A DNA stretch of 64,000 bases from Novosphingobium naphthalenivorans NBRC 102051 (GTDB lineage: Bacteria > Pseudomonadota > Alphaproteobacteria > Sphingomonadales > Sphingomonadaceae), in the NCBI RefSeq assembly GCF_001590985.1, contig NZ_BCTX01000008.1, forward strand, positions 38,250 through 102,249, given 5' to 3'. The notes beneath the pieces were generated by a model. It was given only the letters and a program-made list of their open reading frames with translations, was not told where the DNA came from and made no database searches. The position numbers were made by a program, and so were the translations under genes. Each line of letters begins with the position of its first letter. Position 1 is the stretch's first letter. Positions 7,903-17,399 of the stretch are shown piece after piece.

Positions 7903-8733
7903 TTACACCGGTTCGCGAGTCGCCGCGGCATAAAGCGCGATCGCCGCGGCGTTGCTGACATTCAGGCTTTCCATCGCCGCGCTGATCGGCAGGCGGGCGA
8001 TAGCATCGCAATGCTGTACGATGTTGTGGCGCATGCCTTCGCCTTCGGCGCCGAGGACAAGGGCGACCGGGCCGGCGGGCAGGGCCTCGCCCAGGGTGCT
8101 CTGGGCTTCGCCGTCCAGTCCGATGCGCCAGTATCCGGCCTCGGCAATCTCCTCCAGCGCGCGGGCCAGATTGACCACGCGCACCCAGGGCAGGATCTCC
8201 AGCGCGCCTGACGCGGACTTGGCCAGCGTTCCCGATTCGGGCGGCGCATGGCGATCCTGCGTGACGATGGCGCAGGCATCGAAGGCCGCGGCGGATCGCA
8301 TGATCGCGCCGACATTGTGGGGGTCGGTGACCTGGTCGAGCACGACCACCGGCCGGCCCGGGTCGCCGTCGAGCACGTCGGCGAGGAACATGTCATCCAG
8401 CGGTTCGCATTCGAGGACGAGCCCTTGATGCGGAGCATCACGCGCGACAAGGCGGGCGAGATCCGCAGGCTGGGCCCATTCGACGGGAAAATCGCTGGGC
8501 AGTTCGCCATCGAGCGAATCGACGCCTTCGCGCGTAGCCCAGAGCTTGCGGTGGCGCCGGTCCGGATTCTTGAGGGCAGCCTCCACTGCGTGACGGCCCC
8601 ACAGCCGGACCATGCCCGATGAGGCACGGCCGCTGCCACGGCCGTTTTTCATCCGGCCCGCACGGCCGCGCAGGGCCCGGCCCGGGCGTTTGCTGTCCCG
8701 TCCACCCTCCCGGTCTTCGCCGCGCTTGTTCAT
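7903..8733 (-). CDS. rlmB: SpoU/TrmH-family 23S rRNA (guanosine-2'-O-)-methyltransferase, RlmB-like
   Basis: The 276-aa protein has a basic Gly/Arg-rich N terminus (about 1-40), a substrate-binding domain starting at LWGRHAVEAAL, and a SPOUT knot with DPHNVGAIMRSAAAF, VLGAEGEGM and the cofactor-loop signature SLNVSNAAAIALY. RlmB methylates G2251 of 23S rRNA. The ATG at 8733 is preferred over the TTG at 8736 because AAAGGA then sits at proper spacing. The basic tail is longer than in E. coli RlmB. Assignment to SpoU is sure, the exact rRNA site less so. Confidence 0.86.
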   Translation of the reverse strand: MNKRGEDREGGRDSKRPGRALRGRAGRMKNGRGSGRASSGMVRLWGRHAVEAALKNPDRRHRKLWATREGVDSLDGELPSDFPVEWAQPADLARLVARDAPHQGLVLECEPLDDMFLADVLDGDPGRPVVVLDQVTDPHNVGAIMRSAAAFDACAIVTQDRHAPPESGTLAKSASGALEILPWVRVVNLARALEEIAEAGYWRIGLDGEAQSTLGEALPAGPVALVLGAEGEGMRHNIVQHCDAIARLPISAAMESLNVSNAAAIALYAAATREPV

Positions 8734-8902
8734 CAATTATCCTTTCCGTGAAAAATCTGTTCCCGCTTTGGCAGCGACCCCATTGACAGGCAAGGCTCGG
8801 TTCGGCAAAGGCGCGGCTCCTCGGCAACGGGGGCTTCTTTCGAAGCTCCAAAAAACGTCGGTATCTCCCGTTCGGGATGGCCGGCTAGCCAGCAACTGGT
8901 GT

Positions 8903-8988
8903 GGACAGGTGGCCGAGTGGTTAAAGGCAGCAGACTGTAAATCTGCCCGCGCAAGCGTACGTTGGTTCGAATCCAGCCCTGTCCACCA
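8903..8988 (+). tRNA. tRNA-Tyr (GTA)
   Basis: The 86-nt class II tRNA has acceptor GGACAGG paired with CCTGTCC, anticodon loop CTGTAAA (anticodon GTA) on stem GCAGA/TCTGC, a long variable arm (CCGCGCAAGCG), T-arm TTGGTTCGAATCCAG and an encoded CCA. Confidence 0.95.
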
Positions 8989-9070
8989 CCAGCTCTCTTC
9001 CCCAGCAGTCCCCGGTGATCAGAGCCGCCCGCCAGAGGGCAGCATTGCGGTCGCTGGGCTCACGGACTAG

Positions 9071-9829
9071 ATGAAGGCGATGCCCTCAGACATTCTCGAT
9101 AATCAGGGCCGCGGCGAAGCATCGTGGCAATGGCCCTCCGTTCACGCCGAAGGGCGCAAGTTCGGCGCAATCGCCGGTGGTATTGCGCTGATTGGCTGGC
9201 TGATCCTAGGCCCCTGGGTGGGCTGGCCGCTGGCCGTGCTCACTCTGTGCGTGCTTGCGTTCTTCCGCGATCCGGTGCGCGTGACGCCGCAGGACGACCG
9301 CTGCATCGTGGCGCCGGCCGACGGGCTGGTCACGCTGATCCAGAAGGTCCCGCCGCCGCGCGAACTGACGATCGATGACGGCAGCGGCGCGTTGCCGCTG
9401 CCGGTCGATCCGGTGACGCGGATTTCGATCTTCATGTCGGTCTTCGATGTGCATATCAATCGCGCGCCGATCGGAGGCACGGTTCAGCGGGTGATCTATA
9501 TCCCCGGCAAGTTCGTGAATGCCGATCTCGACAAGGCCAGCGAAGAGAACGAGCGTCAGCACATTCTGATAGAGCGGGGCGACGGCACGCGAATCTGTTT
9601 CACGCAGATCGCCGGACTGGTCGCGCGGCGCATCGTCCCGTTCATCAAGCCGGGGGACATCATTGCCGCCGGGCAGCGCATCGGCCTGATTCGATTCGGC
9701 AGCCGCGTTGACGTCTATTTGCCGGCAGGCACCGAGCCGCGCGTGCTTATGGGCCAGCGCATTGTGGCCGGCGAAACCGTGTTGGCCGAAATGGGCTCGG
9801 CACCGGTGATCGAGGGCATTGCCCAATGA
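9071..9829 (+). CDS. psd: phosphatidylserine decarboxylase proenzyme (short, soluble-type)
   Basis: This 252-aa protein decarboxylates phosphatidylserine to phosphatidylethanolamine. It begins with two membrane-associated helices (about 31-65, ending FFRDP), then [13 protein letters not shown], the active-site histidine block. The self-cleavage site is the Gly210-Ser211 pair in [12 protein letters not shown], where serine becomes the pyruvoyl cofactor. The length and GS site mark the short class rather than the E. coli GST type. It overlaps pssA by 4 bp, which couples successive pathway enzymes. Confidence 0.94.
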   Translation: MKAMPSDILDNQGRGEASWQWPSVHAEGRKFGAIAGGIALIGWLILGPWVGWPLAVLTLCVLAFFRDPVRVTPQDDRCIVAPADGLVTLIQKVPPPRELTIDDGSGALPLPVDPVTRISIFMSVFDVHINRAPIGGTVQRVIYIPGKFVNADLDKASEENERQHILIERGDGTRICFTQIAGLVARRIVPFIKPGDIIAAGQRIGLIRFGSRVDVYLPAGTEPRVLMGQRIVAGETVLAEMGSAPVIEGIAQ

Positions 9830-10704
9830 ACGACGGCCCGCGTGAAAATCCTGCGGGGGAACCCGACGGATTTACCGAAGGGCAGCCGGTCCCGCGCCGC
9901 CGCTTCGCACGCGGCCTTTCGATGCGCGCGATCGTACCCAATGCGATTACCGCCGCGGCGCTCTGTTCGGGCCTCACCGGTATCCGTTTCGCCATCGGCG
10001 GCGATTTCGATCGTGCTGTTCAGGCGGTGATTCTGGCTGGCCTGCTCGACGGTATCGATGGGCGGGCGGCACGGCTGCTCAGGGCGCAGACGCGTTTCGG
10101 TGCGGAACTCGACAGCTTGGCCGATGCGATTTCCTTCGGCGTCGGCCCGGCGCTGATCGTCTATCTGTGGACGCTGCATCAGGTGCCCAGCGTAGGCTGG
10201 ATCGCGGCGCTTGCTTTCGCGATCTGCTGCGTGCTGCGGCTGGCGCGCTTCAATGCGCGGCTCGACATGCTTGAACAGCCGCACAAGCAGGCGGGATTTC
10301 TGACCGGGGTTCCGGCGCCGCTGGGCGCGGCTCTGGCGTTCCTGCCGATGTACCTCTGGATCGCCAGCGACCGTCCCGAATTCGCCAATCCGATTGTGGT
10401 GAGCGGATGGATGGCGCTGATCGCTTTCCTGATGATCTCCAGCCTGCCGACGCTGGGCTGGTCGCGGTTGCGCCCGCCCAATAGTTTGCGCCTCGGCATG
10501 ATCGCTGTTGTCGGCCTTATCGTCGCGGCTCTGCTGACCGAACCCTGGTTCACGCTTGCCGCGATCACCATCGGCTATCTCTTGCTGATACCTGTGGGCC
10601 TTGCGGCTTATGCCAAAGTCAGGCGGCAAGCGCCGCACCCGGCCACTCCAGCCCCGGCGCCTGAAGGTTTCGACGAGCAGGGCGCTCCGCTCGGCCCTTC
10701 CTGA
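9826..10704 (+). CDS. pssA: CDP-diacylglycerol-serine O-phosphatidyltransferase
   Basis: This 292-aa integral membrane enzyme has the CDP-alcohol phosphotransferase signature ([13 protein letters not shown]...G..LDSLAD) at about residues 66-92, with the four metal-binding aspartates present, and roughly seven membrane helices. It makes phosphatidylserine, the substrate of psd just upstream. The start overlaps the psd stop (ATGA). The 3' end overlaps a minus-strand small gene by 86 bp. Confidence 0.94.
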   Translation: MNDGPRENPAGEPDGFTEGQPVPRRRFARGLSMRAIVPNAITAAALCSGLTGIRFAIGGDFDRAVQAVILAGLLDGIDGRAARLLRAQTRFGAELDSLADAISFGVGPALIVYLWTLHQVPSVGWIAALAFAICCVLRLARFNARLDMLEQPHKQAGFLTGVPAPLGAALAFLPMYLWIASDRPEFANPIVVSGWMALIAFLMISSLPTLGWSRLRPPNSLRLGMIAVVGLIVAALLTEPWFTLAAITIGYLLLIPVGLAAYAKVRRQAPHPATPAPAPEGFDEQGAPLGPS

Positions 10705-10891
10705 GGGGCGCGAGCGCGGGCTGTTGCCGGTGTTCCGTGGATTTCCAGAAGATCACGATGCTTTCCGGGCAAGCGGCAAGCTGCGCCCGCAGTGCGAGCG
10801 CGCCTGAGCCATAGCGCCGCCATGTGGCAGCCATGATCCAGACCGACGTCAGTGCGGCAAAGGCGAAGAGGCACGCGGCAAATGCAGTCAT
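10619..10891 (-). CDS. small membrane protein, candidate SOS-regulated gene
   Basis: This 90-aa protein begins MTAFAACLFAFAALTSVWIM, a single membrane helix, followed by a polar tail (TWRRYGSGALALRAQL) and a Pro/Arg-rich C terminus that runs antisense into pssA. The ATG at 10891 has an excellent site (AAAGGAACGGTC). Upstream on its strand, 73-116 nt from the start, are two GTTC-N7-GTTC LexA boxes and no other promoter-proximal gene. The size and topology recall the SOS-induced division inhibitors SidA/DidA of Caulobacter, but I see no sequence match; that function is a guess. Confidence 0.6.
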   Translation of the reverse strand: MTAFAACLFAFAALTSVWIMAATWRRYGSGALALRAQLAACPESIVIFWKSTEHRQQPALAPLRKGRAERPARRNLQAPGLEWPGAALAA

Positions 10892-10963
10892 GACCGTTCC
10901 TTTCGAACCCTGGTCCACGGCCTGTTGCCAGTCTGGTGGACAGCTTGTGGAAAACACAAAAAT

Positions 10964-10978
10964 GTTCTAACAATGTTC
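10964..10978. promoter_or_regulatory. LexA (SOS) box 1, GTTC-N7-GTTC
   Basis: GTTC TAACAAT GTTC matches the alphaproteobacterial LexA consensus exactly. It lies 73 bp upstream of the small membrane protein start at 10891 (minus strand). Confidence 0.75.
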
Positions 10979-10991
10979 CGACTGGCCCCTT

Positions 10992-11006
10992 GTTCTCTTT
11001 TTGTTC
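10992..11006. promoter_or_regulatory. LexA (SOS) box 2, GTTC-N7-GTTC
   Basis: GTTC TCTTTTT GTTC is a second exact match to the alphaproteobacterial LexA consensus, 28 bp from the first (start to start). Confidence 0.72.
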
Positions 11007-11167
11007 CATCATTGTCAAGCGATTTTTCCGAAAGGATTATGCGAGGTGCTGCTTGCAGGACGGACGAAGGCTGAGATCCGTTCGCCAGGCTGCTTGTTCC
11101 CGATGGGATGAAGGTCGAATTGTGGGGGCCATGTCCGGTGCGGGCCGGAAGGACGGGGCAGGGCTGG

Positions 11168-11719
11168 CTAGCCGCTCACCAGACCGGGATAGCGTTCCCG
11201 CCAGCGCTTGGCGCAAACCCTCTGTTCAAAGATCGGGCGTCTTGTTCCGGCGAAATGCGGCGTGGGGCGCAGGCGGCCGCGGTAGAGGTCTTCCAGCCCC
11301 AGCGGGGCGTTGATTTCCACCCGGCCGGCCGCAGTCAGGTGCGCGGCAATGGCCGTTGCGGTTTCGGGCCAGTGGGTCATGGCATCGGCGCAGTCGCGAT
11401 AGGGCGCGTCGCCGTTGCGCAGATGCATTCGGGCCTGATTTTTGACCGACCAGTCCAGCGCGGGCATCTGCGCGTGCAGCCGGGCTTCCAGTGTCCTGTC
11501 GAAGCTGCTGTCCATCCGCTCCGGATCGAACCAGATCACGTCGATGTCACCGGAAAGGGGCGAAGGTGCCCGGCCGTGGATATGGTCCCACACGGCATCG
11601 CGCACGAAACCGGCACCGATCCAGCCATCGGGCAGGGCGAGGGCGTGGACGGCCGTCATCGCTTCCATGCGGAGCGCATCGGCTTCGAGCAAGGCGGCAA
11701 GGTCGGCTTTGCGGCTCAT
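11168..11719 (-). CDS. nucleotidyltransferase family protein (DUF925-type)
   Basis: This 183-aa protein shows a minimal nucleotidyltransferase core: GAGFVRDAVWD (about 35-45) and LSGDIDVIWFD (about 55-66) with the DxD metal pair, then PYRDCADAM and APLGLEDLYRGRLRPTPHF, typical of the DUF925 family. Substrate unknown. It is monocistronic, with an ATG at 11719. No adjacent HEPN partner is seen, so a MNT toxin-antitoxin pair is not indicated. Confidence 0.8.
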   Translation of the reverse strand: MSRKADLAALLEADALRMEAMTAVHALALPDGWIGAGFVRDAVWDHIHGRAPSPLSGDIDVIWFDPERMDSSFDRTLEARLHAQMPALDWSVKNQARMHLRNGDAPYRDCADAMTHWPETATAIAAHLTAAGRVEINAPLGLEDLYRGRLRPTPHFAGTRRPIFEQRVCAKRWRERYPGLVSG

Positions 11720-11977
11720 GGCGTCAGCATAGGCGCAGGGGCGGTTCCGGCAAATGGCGCGCCCGATTGATCGGGGCTGGCGATTGGGGCTGGATTTTCG
11801 GGAAAAACGCGTCTAAGGGCGGCGCCGTCAGGAAAGGTCCGGCCGAATTCGCGGCTGTCCCGGTCCTGGCAAATCCACATGGAAAGCGCACATACCGGTG
11901 CCGCAGCGGGTCAGGCTCCCACGGGGGTATCCGCACGGTTCCAGCTTTCCAGAGGTTGAACCGGAAAGGAATTATCT

Positions 11978-12733
11978 ATGGCGGCTCCTGTCGTCACCAT
12001 GCAGCAGCTCATCGAGGCCGGCGCTCACTTCGGCCACCAGACCCACCGCTGGAATCCGCGGATGAAGCCGTACATCTTCGGCGCCCGCAACGGCATCCAC
12101 ATCATTGACCTGTCGCAGACCGTGCCCCTGATGGCCCGTGCTCTCGAGTTCGTTTCGGCCACCGTGCAGGCCGGCGGCAAGGTGCTGTTCGTCGGCACCA
12201 AGCGCCAGGCTCAGGAGCCGATCGCCCAGGCTGCGCGCGCTTGCGGTCAGCACTTCGTCAACCACCGCTGGCTGGGCGGTATGCTCACCAACTGGAAGAC
12301 GATCTCGCAGTCGATCAAGCGCTTCAAGGCTCTGGAAGAGCAGCTCGCCGGCGACACCCACGGCCTCACCAAGAAGGAAATCCTTCAGCTCACCCGTGAA
12401 CGTGACAAGCTTGAGCTTTCGCTCGGCGGTATCCGTGACATGGGCGGCATCCCGGACGTGATGTTCGTGATCGACGCCAACAAGGAAGACCTGGCGATCA
12501 AGGAAGCCAACGTGCTCGGCATCCCGGTCGTGGCGATCCTCGACTCCAACGTTTCGCCGGACGGCATCGCGTTCCCGATCCCGGGCAACGACGACGCCAG
12601 CCGCGCCGTGCGCCTCTACTGCGACGCGATCGCTCAGGCCGCGACCAAGGGTGGCCGTGAAGCCGTGATCGACAGCGGTGCCGACATCGGCGCCATGGAC
12701 GAGCCGGTCGCAGAGGAAGCTGTCGAGGCCTGA
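11978..12733 (+). CDS. rpsB: 30S ribosomal protein uS2
   Basis: This 251-aa protein has the uS2 signatures [43 protein letters not shown] and [26 protein letters not shown] precedes the ATG. It heads the conserved rpsB-tsf block and is preceded by a 258-bp leader that may hold its autoregulatory element; I see no definite structure there. Confidence 0.97.
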   Translation: MAAPVVTMQQLIEAGAHFGHQTHRWNPRMKPYIFGARNGIHIIDLSQTVPLMARALEFVSATVQAGGKVLFVGTKRQAQEPIAQAARACGQHFVNHRWLGGMLTNWKTISQSIKRFKALEEQLAGDTHGLTKKEILQLTRERDKLELSLGGIRDMGGIPDVMFVIDANKEDLAIKEANVLGIPVVAILDSNVSPDGIAFPIPGNDDASRAVRLYCDAIAQAATKGGREAVIDSGADIGAMDEPVAEEAVEA

Positions 12734-12738
12734 TCGGC

Positions 12739-12824
12739 CCCGGCGACGACTTTTCGTCATGGAATTGTCGCGCGCCGGGTCCAATGGGCCTGGCGCGCAT
12801 CCACATTCGGGCAGTCATCTGCCC
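12739..12824 (+). other. two hairpins in the rpsB-tsf spacer
   Basis: CCCGGCG (12739-12745) pairs with CGCCGGG (12773-12779) and encloses a smaller GACGA/TCGTC hairpin. GGGCAG (12809-12814) pairs with CTGCCC (12819-12824) around TCAT, 24 bp before tsf. Such spacer hairpins could act as an attenuator or processing site that sets the S2:EF-Ts ratio; that role is inference. Confidence 0.55.
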
Positions 12825-12848
12825 TGCCAAACAAGAGGATTTTGAGCG

Positions 12849-13772
12849 ATGGCTTACACCGCCGCTGACGTGAAGAACCTGCGCGAGCGCACCGGCGCCG
12901 GCATGATGGACTGCAAGAAGGCTCTGGACGAGACCGGTGGCGACCTTGAGGCCGCTGTCGACGCGCTGCGCGCCAAGGGTCTGGCTGCTGCCGCCAAGAA
13001 GTCCAGCCGCACCGCCGCTGAAGGCCTCGTCGGCGTGGCCGTCTCGGGCACCAAGGGCGTGGCTGTCGAAGTCAACTCGGAAACCGACTTCGTTGCCAAG
13101 AACGAGCAGTTCCAGGATTTCGTGCGCAACACCACCGAAGCCGCGCTGAACGTGGCTGGCGACGATGTCGAGGCGCTCAAGGCTGCGGCTTACCCGACCG
13201 GCGGCACTGTCGCCGACGCGCTGACCAACAACGTCGCGACCATCGGTGAGAACCAGCAGGTTCGCCGCATGAAGACCGTCGAAGTGTCGAACGGCGTGGT
13301 TGTGCCCTACATGCACAACGCCGCTGCCCCGAACCTCGGCAAGATTGGCGTGCTCGTCGCGCTCGAATCGGAAGCCCCGGCTGACGCTCTGGAAGCGCTG
13401 GGCAAGCAGATCGCGATGCACATCGCCGCGGCTTTCCCGCTGGCGCTGACCGCTGAGGATCTCGACGCCGATCTGATCGCGCGCGAACGCAAGATCGCCG
13501 AGGAAAAGGCTGCCGAATCGGGCAAGCCGGAAGCCGTGCAGGCCAAGATGGTCGATGGCGCGATCGCCAAGTATGCCAAGGAAAACGCGCTGCTCTCGCA
13601 GGTCTTCGTGATGGACAACAAGACCCCGATCCAGCAGGTCGTCGACGCGGCCGGCAAGGAAGCGGGCGCCAAGATCGTCCTCAAGGACTATGTGCGCTTC
13701 CAGCTCGGCGAAGGCATCGAAAAGGAAGTCTCCGACTTCGCAGCCGAAGTGGCCGCGGCGGTGGCGGGCTGA
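12849..13772 (+). CDS. tsf: translation elongation factor Ts
   Basis: This 307-aa protein begins with the EF-Ts UBA-like module ([19 protein letters not shown]), followed by [15 protein letters not shown] and the [10 protein letters not shown] dimerisation region. EF-Ts exchanges GDP on EF-Tu. CAAGAGGATTTTGAGCG precedes the ATG. A terminator follows and a foreign-looking gene separates it from pyrH. Confidence 0.97.
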   Translation: MAYTAADVKNLRERTGAGMMDCKKALDETGGDLEAAVDALRAKGLAAAAKKSSRTAAEGLVGVAVSGTKGVAVEVNSETDFVAKNEQFQDFVRNTTEAALNVAGDDVEALKAAAYPTGGTVADALTNNVATIGENQQVRRMKTVEVSNGVVVPYMHNAAAPNLGKIGVLVALESEAPADALEALGKQIAMHIAAAFPLALTAEDLDADLIARERKIAEEKAAESGKPEAVQAKMVDGAIAKYAKENALLSQVFVMDNKTPIQQVVDAAGKEAGAKIVLKDYVRFQLGEGIEKEVSDFAAEVAAAVAG

Positions 13773-13805
13773 TTTCAGCCAGGCTTCCTTCGAGAACGAA
13801 CAAGG

Positions 13806-13842
13806 CGGGCCGGGGAGCGATGGCTTCCCGGCCCGTTTTCTT
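13806..13842 (+). terminator. rho-independent terminator after tsf
   Basis: CGGGCCGGG (13806-13814) pairs with CCCGGCCCG (13827-13835), followed by TTTTCTT. Confidence 0.88.
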
Positions 13843-13913
13843 GTGATCGTGCAGACGGTTGATTATCACTAAGTGGTTAGCAAGCTGGTAAGCTGAGGTT
13901 GACCGGAGATCCT

Positions 13914-14492
13914 ATGCAGTCACCAGTGCGTATCATGGGCGCTCTTCTTGCTCTTGTAGTTCCAATGCAGGCACAGGCAAAAGGAGAGCCATCGACTGAT
14001 CTTGTCGAGGGGTTTCAAGGGGCACTGGTGGGGTGTCAGGAATGGGTTCTGAACCCTGCGAGTTGGAGCAGCGGTCCAGGGCCTTTCATGGAAAAGGTGG
14101 GGTTGGGAGACAAGATGGGTCAGGTCGGGCAGACCGATCCCGTGACTCTTCCCCCTGAGCCTTGGAGGAAGGGAAATCACTATTGGCGGATAAACTCCCT
14201 ACCTTCGGCAGGTTACGTTCTTGTCGTGTCAGACCGATTGCCCATCTGCCACATCACGGGTGGCGGTTCTCTGGATCTTCAGCCAGTCGTTGAGCGGGTG
14301 CTAGTGTCAGAAAAGTTCAAGCGTGATTGGAAAGAGGGCGATACCTACCATCGTGAGGACATGGTTTCGACGACGTATACGAGTGCCGAGGAGCCGCGTT
14401 TTTCCATGGTTGTGAGTCGTGCTGACAAGGCTGGCGCGCGGCTTGATAGGGTCCAAGTTGTCGTTTCAGCTTCAATGACCATGAACAACTAA
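13914..14492 (+). CDS. exported protein, function unknown
   Basis: This 192-aa protein starts at the ATG at 13914 behind CCGGAGATCCT and begins with a signal peptide (cleavage likely after MQAQA, near residue 21). The mature part is soluble and has two cysteines (GCQEW and PICHIT) that could form a disulphide. No family recognised. Base use is visibly less GC-rich than the neighbours, with codons such as AGG, GTA and CTA used more freely. It interrupts the near-universal tsf-pyrH junction, so it is probably an acquired gene. Confidence 0.7.
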   Translation: MQSPVRIMGALLALVVPMQAQAKGEPSTDLVEGFQGALVGCQEWVLNPASWSSGPGPFMEKVGLGDKMGQVGQTDPVTLPPEPWRKGNHYWRINSLPSAGYVLVVSDRLPICHITGGGSLDLQPVVERVLVSEKFKRDWKEGDTYHREDMVSTTYTSAEEPRFSMVVSRADKAGARLDRVQVVVSASMTMNN

Positions 14493-14629
14493 CATTCGAC
14501 AGCACGTAACATTCGGCGGCACGGCGATGGCAGGTGTACGACATCGCTGCGCATACCCACCCAACCCCTTGGCAATCATCACCGCTCCTCCTAAAGCCGC
14601 ACCACCAATTCCCTGGAGAACCGAGCGGC

Positions 14630-15352
14630 ATGTCATCCTCCCCCTACAAACGCGTCCTGCTGAAACTGTCAGGCGAAGTGCTTATGGGGAGCCAGCAGTT
14701 CGGGATCGATCCGGAATTCGTCGCGGAACTGGCCAAGGAAGTGAAGGCGGCCAAGGAGACCGGGCTGGAAGTCTGTCTTGTCATTGGCGGCGGCAATATC
14801 TTCCGCGGCATGGCGGGTGCGGCCAAGGGCATGGACCGGGCGCAGGCTGACTACATGGGTATGCTGGCCACGGTCATGAATGCGCTGGCCATGCAGAACG
14901 CGCTGGAGCAGCTGGGCGTGGAAACGCGCGTGCAGTCGGCGGTGCAGATGGATCAGGTCTGCGAGCCGGTGATCCGCCGCCGCGCCGAGCGCCATCTCGA
15001 AAAGGGGCGGGTGGTGATCTTCGCCGCTGGCGTGGGCGCCCCCTATTTCACCACCGATTCCGGCGCGGCGCTGCGGGCTGCGGAAATGCGCTGCGACGCG
15101 CTGCTCAAGGGCACCAGCGTCGATGGGGTCTATGACAGCGACCCGAAGACCAATCCGGACGCCAAGCGATACGAATCCGTCGATTACGACACAGTCCTCG
15201 CCGGCAATCTGAAGGTGATGGACGCCTCCGCCGTGGCCCTGTGCCGCGATAACTCTATTCCGATCGTCGTGTTCTCGATCCGCGAGAAGGGCAATCTTGC
15301 CAAAGTGCTCGTGGGTGAGGGGACGCAGACGGTTGTCCAGCAAGGAGCCTGA
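14630..15352 (+). CDS. pyrH: uridylate kinase (UMP kinase)
   Basis: This 240-aa protein of the amino-acid-kinase fold phosphorylates UMP to UDP. Visible are [12 protein letters not shown] (phosphate binding), [10 protein letters not shown], the [14 protein letters not shown] block and the [14 protein letters not shown] motif. The ATG at 14630 fits the conserved N terminus with GGAGAACCGAGCGGC upstream. It starts a seven-gene run with frr, uppS, cdsA, dxr, rseP and bamA. Confidence 0.96.
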   Translation: MSSSPYKRVLLKLSGEVLMGSQQFGIDPEFVAELAKEVKAAKETGLEVCLVIGGGNIFRGMAGAAKGMDRAQADYMGMLATVMNALAMQNALEQLGVETRVQSAVQMDQVCEPVIRRRAERHLEKGRVVIFAAGVGAPYFTTDSGAALRAAEMRCDALLKGTSVDGVYDSDPKTNPDAKRYESVDYDTVLAGNLKVMDASAVALCRDNSIPIVVFSIREKGNLAKVLVGEGTQTVVQQGA

Positions 15353-15355
15353 ATC

Positions 15356-15913
15356 ATGGCCAAGTATGACAAGGCCGATCTCGAACGCCGCATGAAGGGC
15401 GCGGTGGAATCGCTCAAGGGCGATCTCGCCGGCCTGCGTACCGGGCGCGCCAGCACCCAGTTGCTCGATCCCGTAACGGTCGAGGTTTACGGTGCGCATA
15501 TGCCGCTCAATCAGGTCGCCACGGTTTCGGTGCCCGAACCGCGCCTGATCTCGGTGCAGGTGTGGGACAAGTCGAACATCGGTCCCGTCGAAAAGGCGAT
15601 CCGTTCGGCCGGGCTGGGCCTCAATCCGATCAACGACGGCAACACCCTGCGCCTGCCGATCCCGGATCTCACCGAAGAGCGCCGCAAGGACCTCGTGAAG
15701 ATCGCGGGCCAGTATGCCGAGAAGGCCAAGGTTGCGATTCGCAACGTGCGCCGCGACGGCATGGAAGCGCTCAAGACCGACGAGAACAAGAAGGAAATCT
15801 CCGAGGACGAGCGCAAGCGCGCCGAGGGCGATGTCCAGAAGCTGACCGACGAGCAGATCAAGGCCGTCGACGATGCGCTGGCGCACAAGGAAAAGGAAAT
15901 CCTCAACAAGTGA
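15356..15913 (+). CDS. frr: ribosome recycling factor
   Basis: This 185-aa protein contains the RRF pattern [25 protein letters not shown] at the N terminus, [15 protein letters not shown] in the middle and a long C-terminal helix with [14 protein letters not shown] and the terminal KEKEI. With EF-G it splits post-termination ribosomes. It is 3 bp after pyrH, behind CAAGGAGCC. Confidence 0.97.
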   Translation: MAKYDKADLERRMKGAVESLKGDLAGLRTGRASTQLLDPVTVEVYGAHMPLNQVATVSVPEPRLISVQVWDKSNIGPVEKAIRSAGLGLNPINDGNTLRLPIPDLTEERRKDLVKIAGQYAEKAKVAIRNVRRDGMEALKTDENKKEISEDERKRAEGDVQKLTDEQIKAVDDALAHKEKEILNK

Positions 15914-15947
15914 GGCTGATATACAGCCTTGCAGTGAGGGAAATGTA

Positions 15948-16637
15948 ATGGGCAAGGATGAGCCTGCGCGCGCGCGCCATGTTGCGATCATCATGGATGG
16001 CAATGGCCGTTGGGCCAAGAAACGCCACTTGCCGCGCGCGCTGGGCCATCAGCGCGGCGTGGAAGCGGTGCGGCGCGTCGTGCGCAGTGCGCGCGAACTG
16101 GGGTTGGAAGCTCTGACGCTTTACGCCTTTTCGACCGAGAACTGGCGCCGGCCGGAAGAGGAAGTCTCCGACCTGATGAGCCTGATGAAGCGCTTCATCG
16201 TCTCGGATCTCGAAGAGTTTGCCGAAGCAGGCGTCCGGTTGAAAATCATCGGTGATTACAAGGCCTTCAAGCCCGATGTTGTCGAGCTGGTTGAAAAGGC
16301 CATGGCGCGGACGGCGGGCAATAGCGGCACGACGCTGGCCGTGGCGTTGAACTACGGTTCGCAGGATGAGATCGCCCGCGCCGCCACCAAGGCAGCGGCC
16401 AAGGGGCCGATCACGCCCGAGACCATTTCCGCCGAACTGGATACCGCGGATCTGCCGCCGCTCGATCTGCTGATCCGCACTTCGGGCGAAGTGCGGCTGT
16501 CGAACTTCCTGCTCTGGCAGGCCGCCTATGCCGAGATGCTGTTTACCGATGTGCTCTGGCCGGACTTTACCGGAGATCATCTCAAGGATGCACTGGAAAC
16601 TTTCGCTGCCCGCGAGCGGCGCTATGGCGGGCGCTGA
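15948..16637 (+). CDS. uppS: isoprenyl transferase, undecaprenyl diphosphate synthase
   Basis: This 229-aa cis-prenyltransferase has AIIMDGNGRWAKKR (catalytic Asp and diphosphate-binding loop), LTLYAFSTENWRRP and DLLIRTSGEVRLSNFLLWQ. It makes the C55 lipid carrier precursor for peptidoglycan and surface glycans. The last motif usually reads SGE.R.S(N/D)F, as here. The ATG at 15948 is preferred over the upstream frame, which overlaps frr. Confidence 0.95.
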   Translation: MGKDEPARARHVAIIMDGNGRWAKKRHLPRALGHQRGVEAVRRVVRSARELGLEALTLYAFSTENWRRPEEEVSDLMSLMKRFIVSDLEEFAEAGVRLKIIGDYKAFKPDVVELVEKAMARTAGNSGTTLAVALNYGSQDEIARAATKAAAKGPITPETISAELDTADLPPLDLLIRTSGEVRLSNFLLWQAAYAEMLFTDVLWPDFTGDHLKDALETFAARERRYGGR

Positions 16638-16640
16638 GCC

Positions 16641-17399
16641 ATGAGCGCCAAGAAATCCGATTTCGGCGCGCGCGCCGTTTCGGCGGTGGTCATGGTCGCC
16701 GTGGCGGCTAGCGCCTTGTGGCTGGGCGGGGCCGTGTGGATCGCGTTCGTCTGTGCCGTGGCGGTGGTCGTGCTGTGGGAATGGGTCCGTCTGGCGCGCA
16801 GCGGCACGGCCAGTCCGGCCGAACGCGGGCTGTGGAACTTCGGCGGGATGCTCTACGTGGGCATGGGGGCGGCGATGCTGCTGTTCCTGCGCAACCCGGC
16901 GTTCACGCTGGCACCGCTGCTGACGGTGCTGGTGAGTGTCATTGCCGTCGATGTCGGCGCCTATTTCACCGGGCGCACATTGGGCGGCCCGAAGATCGCA
17001 CCGGCCATCAGCCCGTCGAAGACCTGGTCGGGCCTGCTTGGCGGCATTCTCGGCGCCACGCTCGCCTTGTTCGGAGCTGCCAAGCTCTGGCAGGAGGGTG
17101 TGATTGCCCTCACGCCTGCAGGCATCGCTGCCGACAAGGTCGCGTGCTTCGGAATGCAGCCGTGCTGGTATCTGGAAGCGGGGGCCGTTCCTCTCTTCGC
17201 GACCTGTCTGCTGACCGGCATTCTCCTCGCCATCTGCGCGCAGGCCGGCGATTTCTTCGAAAGCTGGATGAAACGCCGGGCAGGCGTGAAGGATTCGGGC
17301 CATCTGATCCCCGGCCACGGCGGCTTCTTCGACCGTGTCGATGGATTGCTGGCCGTGCTCTTCGTGCTTGCGCTCATGCTGTTGTTCCAGCCACGATGA
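16641..17399 (+). CDS. cdsA: phosphatidate cytidylyltransferase
   Basis: This 252-aa integral membrane protein activates phosphatidic acid with CTP to CDP-diacylglycerol, the substrate of pssA and pgsA, both in this window. Five or more membrane helices are visible, with the CdsA signature ISPSKTWSGLLGG in the middle and GVKDSGHLIPGHGGFFDRVDG near the C terminus. It follows uppS by 3 bp and overlaps dxr by 4 bp. Confidence 0.94.
   Translation: MSAKKSDFGARAVSAVVMVAVAASALWLGGAVWIAFVCAVAVVVLWEWVRLARSGTASPAERGLWNFGGMLYVGMGAAMLLFLRNPAFTLAPLLTVLVSVIAVDVGAYFTGRTLGGPKIAPAISPSKTWSGLLGGILGATLALFGAAKLWQEGVIALTPAGIAADKVACFGMQPCWYLEAGAVPLFATCLLTGILLAICAQAGDFFESWMKRRAGVKDSGHLIPGHGGFFDRVDGLLAVLFVLALMLLFQPR

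Noticed and set aside
11168..11719. MNT-HEPN toxin-antitoxin module
   Set aside because: The nucleotidyltransferase has the DUF925 pattern and no HEPN gene next to it.
16718..17395. Upstream extension of the dxr frame across cdsA
   Set aside because: cdsA occupies this stretch in another frame with its full signature; dxr starts at the ATG overlapping the cdsA stop.
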